A DNA stretch of 64,000 bases from an uncultured Candidatus Puniceispirillum sp. (GCA_905182545.1 CAJJBY010000009.1:84149-148148); one strand, 5' to 3'. Positions 30,849 to 41,495 are shown, numbered from the stretch's first letter. The notes: generated from the sequence alone by a model not told the origin. Translations and numbers: made by a program.

Positions 30849-32744
30849 GTGAGACATAAAGTGGAAGACACACCAAACATGCCACCAAATTTGAAACGCG
30901 GCATTGCCTATTTGAAAACCGAGCTTAAGACCTTGCCAAGTCAGCCTGGGGTTTACCGCATGCAGAATGCGGCTGGTGAGGTGCTTTATGTTGGCAAGGC
31001 GCGCAATCTTGTTCGCCGTGTCACAAACTATACCCAACCAAATCGCCTATCCAACCGGATCATGCGCATGGTTGGCGAAACCCAAAAATTAGAAGTGATT
31101 GTCACAAAATCTGAAATCGAAGCGCTGCTTCTTGAGTCAAATCTGATCAAGAAAATGCAGCCACGATATAATATCCTGCTTCGTGACGACAAAAGCCTGC
31201 CGCAAATTCTGCTAACCGACGATCATGAATTTGGCCAATTGACCAAACATCGTGGCCGGAAAAACCGCAAAGGCGATTATTTTGGGCCATTTGCCTCGGC
31301 CGGATCGGTCAATCGCACCGTGGCCGACCTTGCCCGCGCTTTTATGCTTCGCACCTGTTCTGACAACGTGTTCGCAAGTCGCACACGCCCCTGTTTGCAA
31401 TATCAAATCAAACGCTGCTCAGGGCCTTGTGTTGGGCTTGTCACCCGCGAAGATTACGCCAAGCAAATGGCGCAAGCCCGCCGTTTCCTTAATGGCGAAT
31501 CTGCTGATGTGCAACGCGAATATGCCGCCCGCATGCATGCGGCGGCTGAAACGCTGGAATTTGAAACAGCCGCCATCTGGCGCAACCGCATTCGCGCCTT
31601 GACCGGCATTCAGGCCAATCAAGACATCAATCTGCCAAGTGTTAGTGATGCTGATATCATCGCTGTGGCGCGAAGTGGCGAGCGAAGCTGCATTCAGATT
31701 TTCTTTATTCGTGGCGGATCAAATTATGGCAACCGATCCTATTTTCTGACACATCTTGCTGATACCCCAGCCAATGAGGTGATTAGTGCCTTTATCGGCC
31801 AATTTTATGAAGATAAAGAACCGCCTGCCGAAATCATGCTTAGCGAAATGCCCGAAGATCACCGCCTTCTAAGCGAGGCATTGACCCGTAATGCAGGCCA
31901 TAAGGTCACGCTTAGCTGTCCCGTGCGCGGCAATCGGCGCAAAGTCACAACAATGGCGCTTAAAAATGCCGAAGAAGCGCTTGCCCGCCATCTTGCCAAT
32001 GCATCATCACAACGCCGTCTTTTGCGCGAACTGGCAGTGGCGCTTGATCTGGGTGAACCACCAACGCGCATTGAAATTTATGATAATTCGCATATTCAAG
32101 GCAAACATGCGGTTGGCGGCATGGTTGTTGCGGGGCCGGAAGGTTTCGAAAAAGGTGCCTATCGCCGCTTTAACATCAAGGATGAAGGCAAATTTGCAAC
32201 CGCCATTGGTGATGATTTTGCCATGATGCGGCAGGTCATTCATCGGCGATTTTCACGCGCCTTAAAAGAAGATGCCGACCGCCAGTCGGGAAATTGGCCT
32301 GATTTGCTGTTGATTGATGGCGGGGTTGGCCAGCTATCGGCCGTGCATGAGGCGCTTGATGATCTTGGGCTTGTTGATCTAAACGTCGTTGCCATCTCAA
32401 AAGGGCCTGACCGGCATGCTGGACGCGAACAATTTCATATCCGTGGCCGTGCCAGCTTTACCCTCGCACCCAACAGCGCAGCGATGCATTTTTTGCAACG
32501 GCTTCGCGACGAATCACATCGCTATGCCATCGGCACGCATCGCGCCAAACGAACCAAGACCGAGTTCACCAATCCATTGGACGCTGTTCCAGGCATTGGG
32601 CCAAAGCGCAAAAAGGCGCTTTTGGCGCATTTTGGCTCGGCGCGGGCGGTTTCTGCCGCTGGGCTTAGCGATTTAGAAGCGGTTGAGGGAATTTCGAAAA
32701 AATATGCTCAACAAATCTATGATTGGTTCTATAGTGGCTCTTAG
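30849..32744 (+). CDS. uvrC: excinuclease ABC subunit C (start could be GTG at 30861)
   Basis: LPSQPGVYRMQNAAGEVLYVGKARNLVRRVTNYTQ GIY-YIG domain; C-terminal HhH PGIGPKRKKALLAHFGS. Confidence 0.97.
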   Translation: MRHKVEDTPNMPPNLKRGIAYLKTELKTLPSQPGVYRMQNAAGEVLYVGKARNLVRRVTNYTQPNRLSNRIMRMVGETQKLEVIVTKSEIEALLLESNLIKKMQPRYNILLRDDKSLPQILLTDDHEFGQLTKHRGRKNRKGDYFGPFASAGSVNRTVADLARAFMLRTCSDNVFASRTRPCLQYQIKRCSGPCVGLVTREDYAKQMAQARRFLNGESADVQREYAARMHAAAETLEFETAAIWRNRIRALTGIQANQDINLPSVSDADIIAVARSGERSCIQIFFIRGGSNYGNRSYFLTHLADTPANEVISAFIGQFYEDKEPPAEIMLSEMPEDHRLLSEALTRNAGHKVTLSCPVRGNRRKVTTMALKNAEEALARHLANASSQRRLLRELAVALDLGEPPTRIEIYDNSHIQGKHAVGGMVVAGPEGFEKGAYRRFNIKDEGKFATAIGDDFAMMRQVIHRRFSRALKEDADRQSGNWPDLLLIDGGVGQLSAVHEALDDLGLVDLNVVAISKGPDRHAGREQFHIRGRASFTLAPNSAAMHFLQRLRDESHRYAIGTHRAKRTKTEFTNPLDAVPGIGPKRKKALLAHFGSARAVSAAGLSDLEAVEGISKKYAQQIYDWFYSGS

Positions 32745-32825
32745 ATAGTCCAGTTGGTTCACCTGAACCGTCTTAAAGGGCTAGATTATAAACAAGGCTT
32801 TTCGCAAAGGATCGCAGGCGCATTC

Positions 32826-33395
32826 ATGTTTACACTTGCTTCGCTTCCAAATTGGATGACCGTTATGCGCATTGCCATCACGCCGCTGATTGCGGTCTTG
32901 ATCTGGAGTGATGTAGCGCCCTTCTATTACCAATTGGCGCTGTATCTCTATACAATCGCCAGCGTCACTGATTATGTCGACGGCTATATTGCGCGGCGGC
33001 TTAAAGTTGAATCGCCGTTTGGCGAGATGCTGGATCCAATCGCCGATAAATTGCTAATCGCGGCGGTATTGCTGGCGCTTGCCAGTGTGCAAACAAGTGG
33101 ATGGCTGTTTTTAGTGCCAGCTTTGATAATTCTCATTCGTGAATTTATGATTTCGGGATTGCGCGAATATCTGGCCAAACAAAATGTATCAGCGCCAGTC
33201 ACCAAGCTTGCCAAATGGAAAACAACCGCGCAGATTCTGGCGCTAGGCTTTTTGATGGGCGCACCGGGCTTTCCGGGCTTTCCTTATGCGCATGAGATTG
33301 GGCTGATCCTTTTATGGATTGCCGCGATTCTGACCGTACAAACTGGGTCAGGCTATGTCAGGGGTGCCTTGGGGCATGTAAATAGCCTTCGCTAG
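32826..33395 (+). CDS. pgsA: CDP-diacylglycerol-glycerol-3-phosphate 3-phosphatidyltransferase
   Basis: LASLPNWMTVMRIAITPLIAVLI ... DYVDGYIARRLKVESPFGEMLDPIADK (CDP-alcohol phosphotransferase motif). Confidence 0.95.
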   Translation: MFTLASLPNWMTVMRIAITPLIAVLIWSDVAPFYYQLALYLYTIASVTDYVDGYIARRLKVESPFGEMLDPIADKLLIAAVLLALASVQTSGWLFLVPALIILIREFMISGLREYLAKQNVSAPVTKLAKWKTTAQILALGFLMGAPGFPGFPYAHEIGLILLWIAAILTVQTGSGYVRGALGHVNSLR

Positions 33396-33523
33396 GCTGC
33401 ATCATTGCCGCAAAATCACGATTAGGCCTTGATTGACAGCATCGGCTGTTGAATCATAGCTAGGCACAATTGGCAGCTGCGTCATCAGCGGCTGCCCAAC
33501 AATGATAAATGAGACCATAGATA

Positions 33524-33775
33524 ATGAAAATTATGTATTTTGCATGGCTAAAGGAACATACCGGCTGTTCATTTGAAGATATGCCCATCCCGGATGGCGT
33601 TGATACAGTTGGCGCCTTGATCCCGCATATCACATGCAAATCAGCTGGTCACAAAACCGCTTTACAAAACCTTGATGCAGTTCGGGTTGCGGTAAACCGT
33701 GTTTATGGTGATCTTGCTACACCGATTAGCGATCGTGACGAAATTGCCTTTTTCCCACCAGTTACAGGCGGCTAA
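33524..33775 (+). CDS. moaD: molybdopterin synthase sulfur carrier subunit MoaD
   Basis: 83 aa ubiquitin-like fold protein ending FFPPVTGG. Confidence 0.9.
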   Translation: MKIMYFAWLKEHTGCSFEDMPIPDGVDTVGALIPHITCKSAGHKTALQNLDAVRVAVNRVYGDLATPISDRDEIAFFPPVTGG

Positions 33776-33844
33776 CAAAAAGCCACCAACCGCATACGGT
33801 TCGTGGCTATTGCAATCTTCAGATCATTTCGGATGCTTGTTCTA

Positions 33845-34720
33845 TCAGGCGTGAACCAATGCGCTATAGCCTTCAACCATCTTGCGGCAAACATCACCTG
33901 GGGTGAATTGATAGTCACCGACCCTAGAAACTGGCGTGACCTCGGCTGCCGTGCCAGTTAAGAAACATTCCTGCATCGAGCCTAATTCTTCTGGCTTGAT
34001 ATGCCGTTCGACCACTTCAATTTGCATTGATTTTGCCATGGCAATCACGCTTTGGCGAGTGATGCCATTCAAGAAACAATCGGCAATCGGCGTATGAAGC
34101 GTGCCTGCATCATCAACAAAAAACACATTGGCACCGGTGGCTTCGGCAATATAGCCACGATAATCCATCATCAACGCATCTTGAAAGCCCTTGCGCTCGG
34201 CCTCATGTTTCGACAGCGTACAAATCATATAAAGACCGGCTGCCTTGGCATGAACAGGTGCTGATTCGGGCGATGGCCGTTTCCAGCTAGCAATATCAAG
34301 CGTAATGCCCTTCATCTTGGTTTCAGGGTCAAAATAGCTTGGCCATTCCCATGCAGCAATCGCCAGATGCGCGGTTGTTTGCTGCGCCGAAATCGCCATC
34401 ATTTCGGAACCGCGCCAACAATAGGCCCGCACATAACCATCAACAATATTATTGGCTTCGATAACCGCCTGTTTGGCAGCATCCAACGCATCATCTGAAA
34501 TTGGCAGATCAAAATCCAGCAATTTGCTTGATTGCCGAAGCCGAACAGTATGTTCACGCTCTTTAAAGATTTTACCGGCATAGACGCGCTCGCCTTCAAA
34601 CACCAGACTGGCGTAATGCAGCCCGTGGCTTAGCGTATGCGCTTTTGCATCGCGCCATGGCACAATCTCGCCATCCATCCAAATGCTACCATCGCGATCA
34701 TCAAACGGAATCAATGCCAT
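33845..34720 (-). CDS. ilvE: branched-chain amino acid aminotransferase
   Basis: 291 aa; IPFDDRDGSIWMDGEIVPWRDAKAHTLSHGLHYASLVFEGERVY, EATGANVFFV, GITRQSVI. Confidence 0.95.
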   Translation of the reverse strand: MALIPFDDRDGSIWMDGEIVPWRDAKAHTLSHGLHYASLVFEGERVYAGKIFKEREHTVRLRQSSKLLDFDLPISDDALDAAKQAVIEANNIVDGYVRAYCWRGSEMMAISAQQTTAHLAIAAWEWPSYFDPETKMKGITLDIASWKRPSPESAPVHAKAAGLYMICTLSKHEAERKGFQDALMMDYRGYIAEATGANVFFVDDAGTLHTPIADCFLNGITRQSVIAMAKSMQIEVVERHIKPEELGSMQECFLTGTAAEVTPVSRVGDYQFTPGDVCRKMVEGYSALVHA

Positions 34721-34838
34721 ATCATGCTCTCCCTAAAAACAGCCAAAGCTTTTATCTCACGAATTTAAATGGTTCCATTTCGGCCATTTCATGCTAAAGA
34801 CTAGAGATTTTTACCACTCACATTCTATATTGGTCAAC

Positions 34839-35372
34839 ATGGCTGACGTAAAACCAATTGGCAAGGCTCTTTTTCTCCGCGAAGAAGAATTGCGCCGCGG
34901 CATTGAATTAATGTTTTTCGCTTACCGCGATTTCACCGGTGAAGCCGACTCAATTCTTGCTGAGCAGAATATGGGGCGTGCGCATCATCGGGCAATCTAT
35001 TTTATTGGCCGCAACCCCGGAATCACGGTCAGTGATCTTTTGACCATTCTTTGCATCACCAAACAAAGCCTGTCGCGTGTTCTGTCTGGATTAATGCAAG
35101 ATGGCTATGTCATTCAAAAACCAGGGGCAACTGACCGCCGCCAGCGTTTGCTATATCTTACCGAAACCGGCATCGCGCTTGAATCACGCCTAACCTCATT
35201 ACAGGGGCGCCGTTTTGCCGCTGCCTATCGTGAAGCCGGTGTTGATGCGGTTGATGGGTTCCAACGGGTATTGCAGGGATTGCTCGACAGCGATACGATT
35301 GACCAGATCGCGCAACAAGATCAGAACAAGCGATATCTGATTGCGATGATTGCGCCAGTCGAATCGAAATGA
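34839..35372 (+). CDS. MarR family transcriptional regulator
   Basis: MGRAHHRAIYFIGRNPGITVSDLLTILCITKQSLSRVLSGLMQDGYVIQKPGATDRRQRLLYLTETG winged helix. Confidence 0.94.
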   Translation: MADVKPIGKALFLREEELRRGIELMFFAYRDFTGEADSILAEQNMGRAHHRAIYFIGRNPGITVSDLLTILCITKQSLSRVLSGLMQDGYVIQKPGATDRRQRLLYLTETGIALESRLTSLQGRRFAAAYREAGVDAVDGFQRVLQGLLDSDTIDQIAQQDQNKRYLIAMIAPVESK

Positions 35373-35444
35373 CCAAAATTACGCTAAATTGAATTGACGG
35401 GCCTTAAATTCACTTAACCCAGCATTCAATCATAGAGGGGCTTT

Positions 35445-36140
35445 ATGTCAGAGCATCACATCCTTGTCATCGATGATGATGAACGGCTTCGCGTTCTGCT
35501 TCGCCGGTTTCTCGAAGAAAGCGGCTTTCGCGTCACTGATGCTGGCAATGCCAGCGAAGCACGCAAAATTCTGCAAGGCATTGCCTTTGACCTTTTGGTT
35601 GTCGATATCATGATGCCTGGTGAAACGGGGCTTGAATTTCTAGCTGATATTCGCAAAGACAATGCAGTTCCTGCGCTGTTTCTGACAGCAATGTCCGATA
35701 CGGAAAATCGCATTGAAGGGCTAGAGGCTGGTGCTGATGATTATATGTCAAAGCCATTTGAGCCGCGCGAACTTGTGCTGCGGATCAAACGTATTCTCCA
35801 GCGCAATCGCAGCAATGACCATTTTGACATGCAAATCAATTTTGGCCCCTTTCTGTTTGATCCCGATACCGGCATGTTATCAAAATCAGGCGACCGGCTG
35901 CATATCACAACAGCTGAGCAGCAGCTTTTGACCAGTTTTGGCAAACGCCCAAATCAAATCCTATCGCGTGATGATCTTGGCGCGGCGCTTGATGGACGTA
36001 TGGAAGGCCGGTCAATTGATGTGGCTGTTGCCCGACTTCGCCGCAAGCTAGAGCCTGACCCGCGCCATCCTGTTTACCTGCAAACTGTGCGGAACCGTGG
36101 CTGGATGCTGCGCACCGACACTGCTGCACCAAAACGTTAG
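35445..36140 (+). CDS. OmpR-family response regulator
   Basis: ILVIDDDERLRVLLRRFLEESGF receiver; LTAMSDTENRIEGLEAGADDYMSKPFEPRELVLRIKR; C-terminal trans_reg_C. Confidence 0.96.
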   Translation: MSEHHILVIDDDERLRVLLRRFLEESGFRVTDAGNASEARKILQGIAFDLLVVDIMMPGETGLEFLADIRKDNAVPALFLTAMSDTENRIEGLEAGADDYMSKPFEPRELVLRIKRILQRNRSNDHFDMQINFGPFLFDPDTGMLSKSGDRLHITTAEQQLLTSFGKRPNQILSRDDLGAALDGRMEGRSIDVAVARLRRKLEPDPRHPVYLQTVRNRGWMLRTDTAAPKR

Positions 36141-36152
36141 GCAGGGCTGATC

Positions 36153-37472
36153 ATGCAATTGCGCGAATTTCTTCCCAAAACCCTGTTTGGCCGAATGCTG
36201 TCGATCATCTTGATGCCGATGATTTTTGTGCAGGTCATTACCGTTTTCATTTTCTATGAACGTCACTGGGATACTGTCACCCGCCATATGGCGCAAAATC
36301 TAGCTGGCGAAATGGCCTTGCTGGTCAGTGATATCGGCACAAATCCGGATCCGGCCAGCATCGCGGCTATTACCGAAAAAGGCTGGCAATATTTCAGCTT
36401 TCCGATCGATTTTCAAGCGGGCGCGGTTTTGCCTGCCACCTCAATTGACCCGCCAGAAACCTATGCCGAAACCATGCTTCGGCGTGAATTGAAACGACAG
36501 ATCAAACTGCCTTGGATTCTTGATATCAGCACTGATCCAAATCTGATTTTCATTGATCTGCAAATGGAAAATGGCGTTTTGCGGATTTACGCAAGTCGCA
36601 AACGAATCTTTAGCTCAACAAGCTGGACCTTTATTGGCTGGACAGTTGGCAGCTCGATCATTCTGTTTGGCATCGCCTTGATGTTCCTTCGCGGACAGGT
36701 GCGCCCGATCCACCGTTTGGCTGCAGCGGCGCGCCAGCTTGGGCTTGGACGCGCTGCCCCCGATTACCGGCTTGAAGGCGCGCGCGAGGTTCGGCTTGCT
36801 GGCCGTGCGTTTCAGGCGATGCGCTATCGCATCATGCGGCAATTGAATGAACGCACCGAAATGCTTGCCGGTGTTAGCCATGATTTGCGCACCCCACTGA
36901 CCCGCATGCGTCTTCAACTGGCCTTGATGACCGATAATGAAGACACCAAAGCCATCAGCAGCGATATCAGCGAGATGGAAGAAATGATTGACGGCTATCT
37001 TGCTTTTGCCGCTGGCGAGGGTGATGAGACCCCGCAAGAGCTGGCGGTTGATGACCTTTTGAACCGGCTGGTTATACAAGCGCACAAAAGCCACAAATTT
37101 GATATCACCCTATCGCCGGTCAAAGATGAGATTCCGGCGTTCCCGATGCGGCGCAATGCCATCCAGCGCGCCTTTTCCAACATCATTTCCAATGCCATTC
37201 GCTATTCAACCAAAACAATTGTGGCAGTCCGCATGCGCAATGATGAGGTGATCATCACCTTTGATGATAATGGCGCTGGCATTCCGCAAGAACGCCGCGC
37301 CGACGCAATCCGCCCCTTTATCCGGCTTGAAAAGTCACGCAACCGACGCACCGGCGGTGCCGGTCTTGGCCTGTCGATTACCAGTGATGTGATCCTAAGC
37401 CATGGCGGCGAGCTAACGCTTGGTGACTCGCCGCTTGGCGGGCTTCGTGTTGCGGTCAAATTACCCGTCTAG
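36153..37472 (+). CDS. sensor histidine kinase (EnvZ-like: HAMP, HisKA, HATPase)
   Basis: LAGVSHDLRTPLTRMRLQLAL H-box; RTGGAGLGLSITSDVILSHGG G-box. Confidence 0.96.
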   Translation: MQLREFLPKTLFGRMLSIILMPMIFVQVITVFIFYERHWDTVTRHMAQNLAGEMALLVSDIGTNPDPASIAAITEKGWQYFSFPIDFQAGAVLPATSIDPPETYAETMLRRELKRQIKLPWILDISTDPNLIFIDLQMENGVLRIYASRKRIFSSTSWTFIGWTVGSSIILFGIALMFLRGQVRPIHRLAAAARQLGLGRAAPDYRLEGAREVRLAGRAFQAMRYRIMRQLNERTEMLAGVSHDLRTPLTRMRLQLALMTDNEDTKAISSDISEMEEMIDGYLAFAAGEGDETPQELAVDDLLNRLVIQAHKSHKFDITLSPVKDEIPAFPMRRNAIQRAFSNIISNAIRYSTKTIVAVRMRNDEVIITFDDNGAGIPQERRADAIRPFIRLEKSRNRRTGGAGLGLSITSDVILSHGGELTLGDSPLGGLRVAVKLPV

Positions 37473-37807
37473 AATAGTTTCCCGCCATCTGGAACCGGCT
37501 GATCTGGCGTGACCAACACAACCTCGCCTGTGGCATCCGGCACACCAAGCGTCAACACTTCTGACATAAATGGCCCAATCTGGCGCGGCGGAAAATTAAC
37601 CACTGCCATGACTTTTTTGCCAATCAATTCATCTAGCTGGTAATGGGTGGTGATTTGCGCTGATGATTTGCGCGTTCCAAGCGGCGCGCCAAAATCAATC
37701 TCCAGCTTATAGGCGGGTTTGCGCGCTTCGGGAAAGGACGTGGCCGCAACAATCGTTCCGCATCTGATATCGAGTTTCAGAAAATCTTCAAATGACACCT
37801 CAGTCAT
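37469..37807 (-). CDS. CsaA-like tRNA-binding protein
   Basis: MTEVSFEDFLKLDIRCGTIVAATSFPEARKPAYKLEIDFG...VLTLGVPDATGEVVLVTPDQPVPDGGKLF. Confidence 0.93.
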   Translation of the reverse strand: MTEVSFEDFLKLDIRCGTIVAATSFPEARKPAYKLEIDFGAPLGTRKSSAQITTHYQLDELIGKKVMAVVNFPPRQIGPFMSEVLTLGVPDATGEVVLVTPDQPVPDGGKLF

Positions 37808-37809
37808 TA

Positions 37810-38481
37810 TCAACACCATACCGCCCGCTGACGCGTCATCATGATGATCTTGATCGGCTGATCGCCATGCTTGCCACCAAACAGGCGAAGGCTGACACCC
37901 CATTCTTCGGCTTTCACCATCCGTTGATCGAGCATTTTCATCGTTGCTGCAAGATCAGGGCTGTCATCTTTCATCCAAACGCGTGCTGTTGCCAAAAATA
38001 CCGCAACAACCCCCTTGACCCGCAACATGCCTTTTAACCCATGCGCAGGATCACCGGCCATCACAAGAACACGCCGAACCACGGCTTCCAGCCCATCAAG
38101 CAAGCACAACGCCAATTCAGGATGGCGGCGTGCCGACCGGTTCAACTGATCAATCTGCGCGCGATATGGGGCATAGGTCTCAAACCGGTGAAGCAAGCCT
38201 TCGATGATTTTCTCACGGATAGATACCTCGCCAGCATCTTCAATATCGTCAAAGCTCTCCATGACTGATTGGTGATCCAGCGCGGCCATCTTGGCCAGAA
38301 CCAACCGTTGCACACTGCCGCCAAGCGCTCCTGCCAAACCATGTTCAATACCTCCCATATCGGCAACCATATCAAGGCCAATCTTATCGATATCATGCGT
38401 GGCCAAAAGCGCCCATGCCGCATCGGCAAGCACGGCGCGTTTTTCATCATTTGAGTGCGGCGAGGCAGAATCCTGCAACAT
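37810..38481 (-). CDS. COQ9 / TetR-like family protein
   Basis: TetR-like N-terminus, COQ9-like C-terminus (FETYAPYRAQIDQLNRSARRHPELAL...). Confidence 0.7.
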   Translation of the reverse strand: MLQDSASPHSNDEKRAVLADAAWALLATHDIDKIGLDMVADMGGIEHGLAGALGGSVQRLVLAKMAALDHQSVMESFDDIEDAGEVSIREKIIEGLLHRFETYAPYRAQIDQLNRSARRHPELALCLLDGLEAVVRRVLVMAGDPAHGLKGMLRVKGVVAVFLATARVWMKDDSPDLAATMKMLDQRMVKAEEWGVSLRLFGGKHGDQPIKIIMMTRQRAVWC

Positions 38482-38607
38482 CAGACATCCTTTTCATAAA
38501 ATTTTAAAACAGTCTGAACAGATGATGGCACCGTCCAGCAGGTGCAACGAACATAGCACAGATTCGGCACGAAATCTAAATAGAGGATATTTTGGCTGTC
38601 TTTTGGC

Positions 38608-39450
38608 CTATTCGCCAAGTTCGATTGACCGCGCTTTTGCCGCGGCAACCGCCTTTGTCATCAGGCTGGCCAACCCATCATCGGCCATCAAAACCGCCAG
38701 TGCTGCCGCCGTTGTGCCGCCTTTGCTTGTCACATTTTCGCGCAGAATAGCAGGCGCTGTATCGACCGCCGCCATCAGCGCGCCAGCTCCGCAAACCGTT
38801 GCCTTTGCTAATTCACCCGCCAAATCATCGGGAAGCCCTGCTTTGATGCCTGCTTCGGTCATGGCTTCGACCAGTAAAAACACATAGGCAGGCCCCGATC
38901 CAGACAAAGCGGTAACGCCATCCATCAGGGCTTCATCTTGAACATGCACAACCTGCCCAACAGCCGCCAAAAGCTGGCCTGCCAGATCACGCGCCCGATT
39001 GGGTGCCTGATTTGATGCATGATTTGGCGCATCGGCATAAAGCGCGGTGATACCTTTGCCAATCGCCGCCGGTGTATTCGGCATCGCCCTGATGACAATC
39101 GCATCATCACCAAGCCGTTGTTTCAACCAGCCTGTTGAAATGCCAGCAGCGATCGAAAGATAGGCGCAATCAGCATGTTTCATCACGCCAAGACCGGCGA
39201 TGGCGTCATCCATCATTTGTGGTTTAACGGCAAGTACGATCATTGTGCTGACCGGTGCGCCATCGGCAATCGCCGCCGCACAATCGGCATAAAGCCGAAC
39301 AGTTTTTTGCCCTTCCAGCCAGCCAAGATGGGTTTGATGCGGTTCGATAATGGTAAAATTGGCGTCAAGGTTGGTGTCGGCAAGCCAGCCTTGCAGCATT
39401 GCGCTTCCCATTTTGCCACACCCCAACAGCGTGATCTGCTGCTGCGCCAT
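38608..39450 (-). CDS. proC: pyrroline-5-carboxylate reductase
   Basis: LLGCGKMGSAMLQGWL, VIRAMPNTPAAIGKGITALYA, DGVTALSGSGPAYVFLLVEAMTEAGIKAGLP. Confidence 0.96.
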   Translation of the reverse strand: MAQQQITLLGCGKMGSAMLQGWLADTNLDANFTIIEPHQTHLGWLEGQKTVRLYADCAAAIADGAPVSTMIVLAVKPQMMDDAIAGLGVMKHADCAYLSIAAGISTGWLKQRLGDDAIVIRAMPNTPAAIGKGITALYADAPNHASNQAPNRARDLAGQLLAAVGQVVHVQDEALMDGVTALSGSGPAYVFLLVEAMTEAGIKAGLPDDLAGELAKATVCGAGALMAAVDTAPAILRENVTSKGGTTAAALAVLMADDGLASLMTKAVAAAKARSIELGE

Positions 39451-39455
39451 GATAA

Positions 39456-39959
39456 TTAGGCCTCACCCTCGGTGGTAAATAATGCCGCCGCTGCCGCATC
39501 ACTTGCCGACAGCTGGTTACTCGCCACCTGAAAAATTGCTGGAAAACAATGTTCACATTCGCCAAGCATGATATCGACAACATCTTCAATCTGTTCAGGT
39601 GTTGCCCCGCCAGCTCCGCGAAGCGGCAAAGTATGTCGCAATTCCAGTTCACCAGTGCCAATATCCAATGCCAGATGCCCCATGAATATCTGCTGGTTCA
39701 ATAATGCGGCAAGAAGGGCAATCTCGCCAAGACGATCATTTTCACATTGAACATCAATGCGGCAGGTGACCTGCATCGCTTCTTCATTATGCTGCCAAGT
39801 CACCGCCAATTGGTAATCACACCATTTGCCAGGCACCTCGACAAGAACCGCATTTTCGGCACGTCGTTGCAACAACCAGTCCTGATTGGTGACAAAACGC
39901 GTGACCAATTCGATGGGATCGCCAAGAAGGATATCATGCTGATTTTGGCTAGGTGCCAT
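39456..39959 (-). CDS. YbjN domain-containing protein
   Basis: 167 aa; sequence style and proC-adjacent position typical of alphaproteobacterial YbjN proteins. Confidence 0.8.
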   Translation of the reverse strand: MAPSQNQHDILLGDPIELVTRFVTNQDWLLQRRAENAVLVEVPGKWCDYQLAVTWQHNEEAMQVTCRIDVQCENDRLGEIALLAALLNQQIFMGHLALDIGTGELELRHTLPLRGAGGATPEQIEDVVDIMLGECEHCFPAIFQVASNQLSASDAAAAALFTTEGEA

Positions 39960-40140
39960 GCGATGCGTTCCGAAACTCTGGGTTCGGCTTCATTGCCGAC
40001 TACCATCCTAAAATGCCAAATTCGGATCGCGCATTCAATCTAATTCAATACAATATTTTGTGGTTCAAACAGGCATGACCCACATCAAATTGTGTTTTTT
40101 CCGCCTTTTCCGCTGATTCGCGGTGGGTTCAAACCGCTGA

Positions 40141-40452
40141 TTATTTTCCGGTCTTTTTTGCCGCTGACTTGGCTTTTGCCGCTGGTTTAGCAGCCGCAGC
40201 AGCCTTGCCCGCCGACTCGGCCGGTGATGCCATTGTCGATTCGAAAAATGCCAACCGTGCCGCAAGCGCCTCATGACGGGTGCGAAGCGCGTCAAATTCT
40301 TCGCGCGTAACAAGGCCACGGGCATTCAAGCTTCGTTCCATACGTTGGCGAATCAGATTATCCACTTCTTCGCGCATCCCGCCAAAGGCTGACGCCGCAC
40401 CATTTGCCATTTGCGCAATATCGGCCATGAAATTTGAACGCGGTGCCATCAT
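40141..40452 (-). CDS. membrane fusogenic / UbiK-like accessory factor (BMFP domain)
   Basis: MMAPRSNFMADIAQMANGAASAFGGMREEVDNLIRQRMERSLNARGLVTREEFDALRTRHEALAARLAFFE plus Ala/Lys-rich tail. Confidence 0.85.
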   Translation of the reverse strand: MMAPRSNFMADIAQMANGAASAFGGMREEVDNLIRQRMERSLNARGLVTREEFDALRTRHEALAARLAFFESTMASPAESAGKAAAAAKPAAKAKSAAKKTGK

Positions 40453-40649
40453 AAATCTCCTGTTACGATCCTGCCGGTTTATGCCTCCGGTGATTGTCGC
40501 GATCTTTTCGCGTGACTGATGTTTCTTATCATAGATAATGCCGCTAGAGTAGCGTTGCAATCGTTGTTGATGGCGACAAATCGTGTCGCAGATGCATATT
40601 TTGATGACAAATGCCATTGCGGCGCTGCCAAAAGACCGAAAGACACGAT

Positions 40650-41495
40650 ATGACAATCCAGCCGAAACCTGTTGAATTTCTCCATGGCGCCATCACGCTT
40701 CCTGAATTTAATGTCTTTGCCATTGAATTTGGGGGGGTTGGCATTCGCTGGTATGCGCTTGCCTATATCGCTGGGTTGCTTATCGGCATTTATATTCTGC
40801 GCCGTGAAACACGATCACCCCATGCGGTTATGACAGCCGACCAGACGGATTGGCTGCTCAATTATCTATTGATAGGTATCATTCTTGGTGGGCGGCTTGG
40901 TTATGTGTTTTTCTATAATGCTGCCTATTATTTGGAAAACCCGCTTTCGATCCTGCATGTCTGGCAAGGCGGCATGTCCTTTCACGGCGCGTTGATCGGC
41001 GTTGGGCTTGCGCTTTTCACGATGGCAAAACGGCATAATATTGCGTTTCTGGCCTTAAGCGACAGGGTGGCGATGGTCACACCAATTGGCCTGTTTTTGG
41101 GGCGCTTGTCCAATTTCATCAATGGCGAGCTTTATGGCCGCGTTACCGATGTGCCTTGGGCGATGATCTTTCCGCATAGTGATGGCCTGCCGCGCCACCC
41201 AAGCCAGCTTTATGAGGCTGGGCTTGAAGGGATTCTGCTTGGGCTTGCCATGTATCTATGCTGGCGCCGGGGCTGGCTAAAAGCAGCCGGACGGCTGACC
41301 GGCCTGTTCTTATTTGGCTATGGTCTGGCACGGTTTCTTGTCGAACTGGTGCGCCAACCCGATGCGCATATCGGCCTTCTTGCAGGCGGGCTTAGCATGG
41401 GGCAGATATTGTCATTGCCGATGATGCTTTTGGGATTATATCTGCTTCGTCATGCCTTGCGGCCAAGCCGTGATCAAGGGCGTGATCATGAATGA
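40650..41495 (+). CDS. lgt: prolipoprotein diacylglyceryl transferase
   Basis: IRWYALAYIAGLLIG; GRLGYVFFYN; GGMSFHGALIGV; RLSNFINGELYGRVTDVPWAMIFP. Confidence 0.96.
   Translation: MTIQPKPVEFLHGAITLPEFNVFAIEFGGVGIRWYALAYIAGLLIGIYILRRETRSPHAVMTADQTDWLLNYLLIGIILGGRLGYVFFYNAAYYLENPLSILHVWQGGMSFHGALIGVGLALFTMAKRHNIAFLALSDRVAMVTPIGLFLGRLSNFINGELYGRVTDVPWAMIFPHSDGLPRHPSQLYEAGLEGILLGLAMYLCWRRGWLKAAGRLTGLFLFGYGLARFLVELVRQPDAHIGLLAGGLSMGQILSLPMMLLGLYLLRHALRPSRDQGRDHE

Noticed and set aside
35445-37472. Response regulator/histidine kinase pair as a novel signalling system
   Set aside because: The ilvE-marR-RR-HK order is a usual alphaproteobacterial arrangement; nothing unusual in the domains
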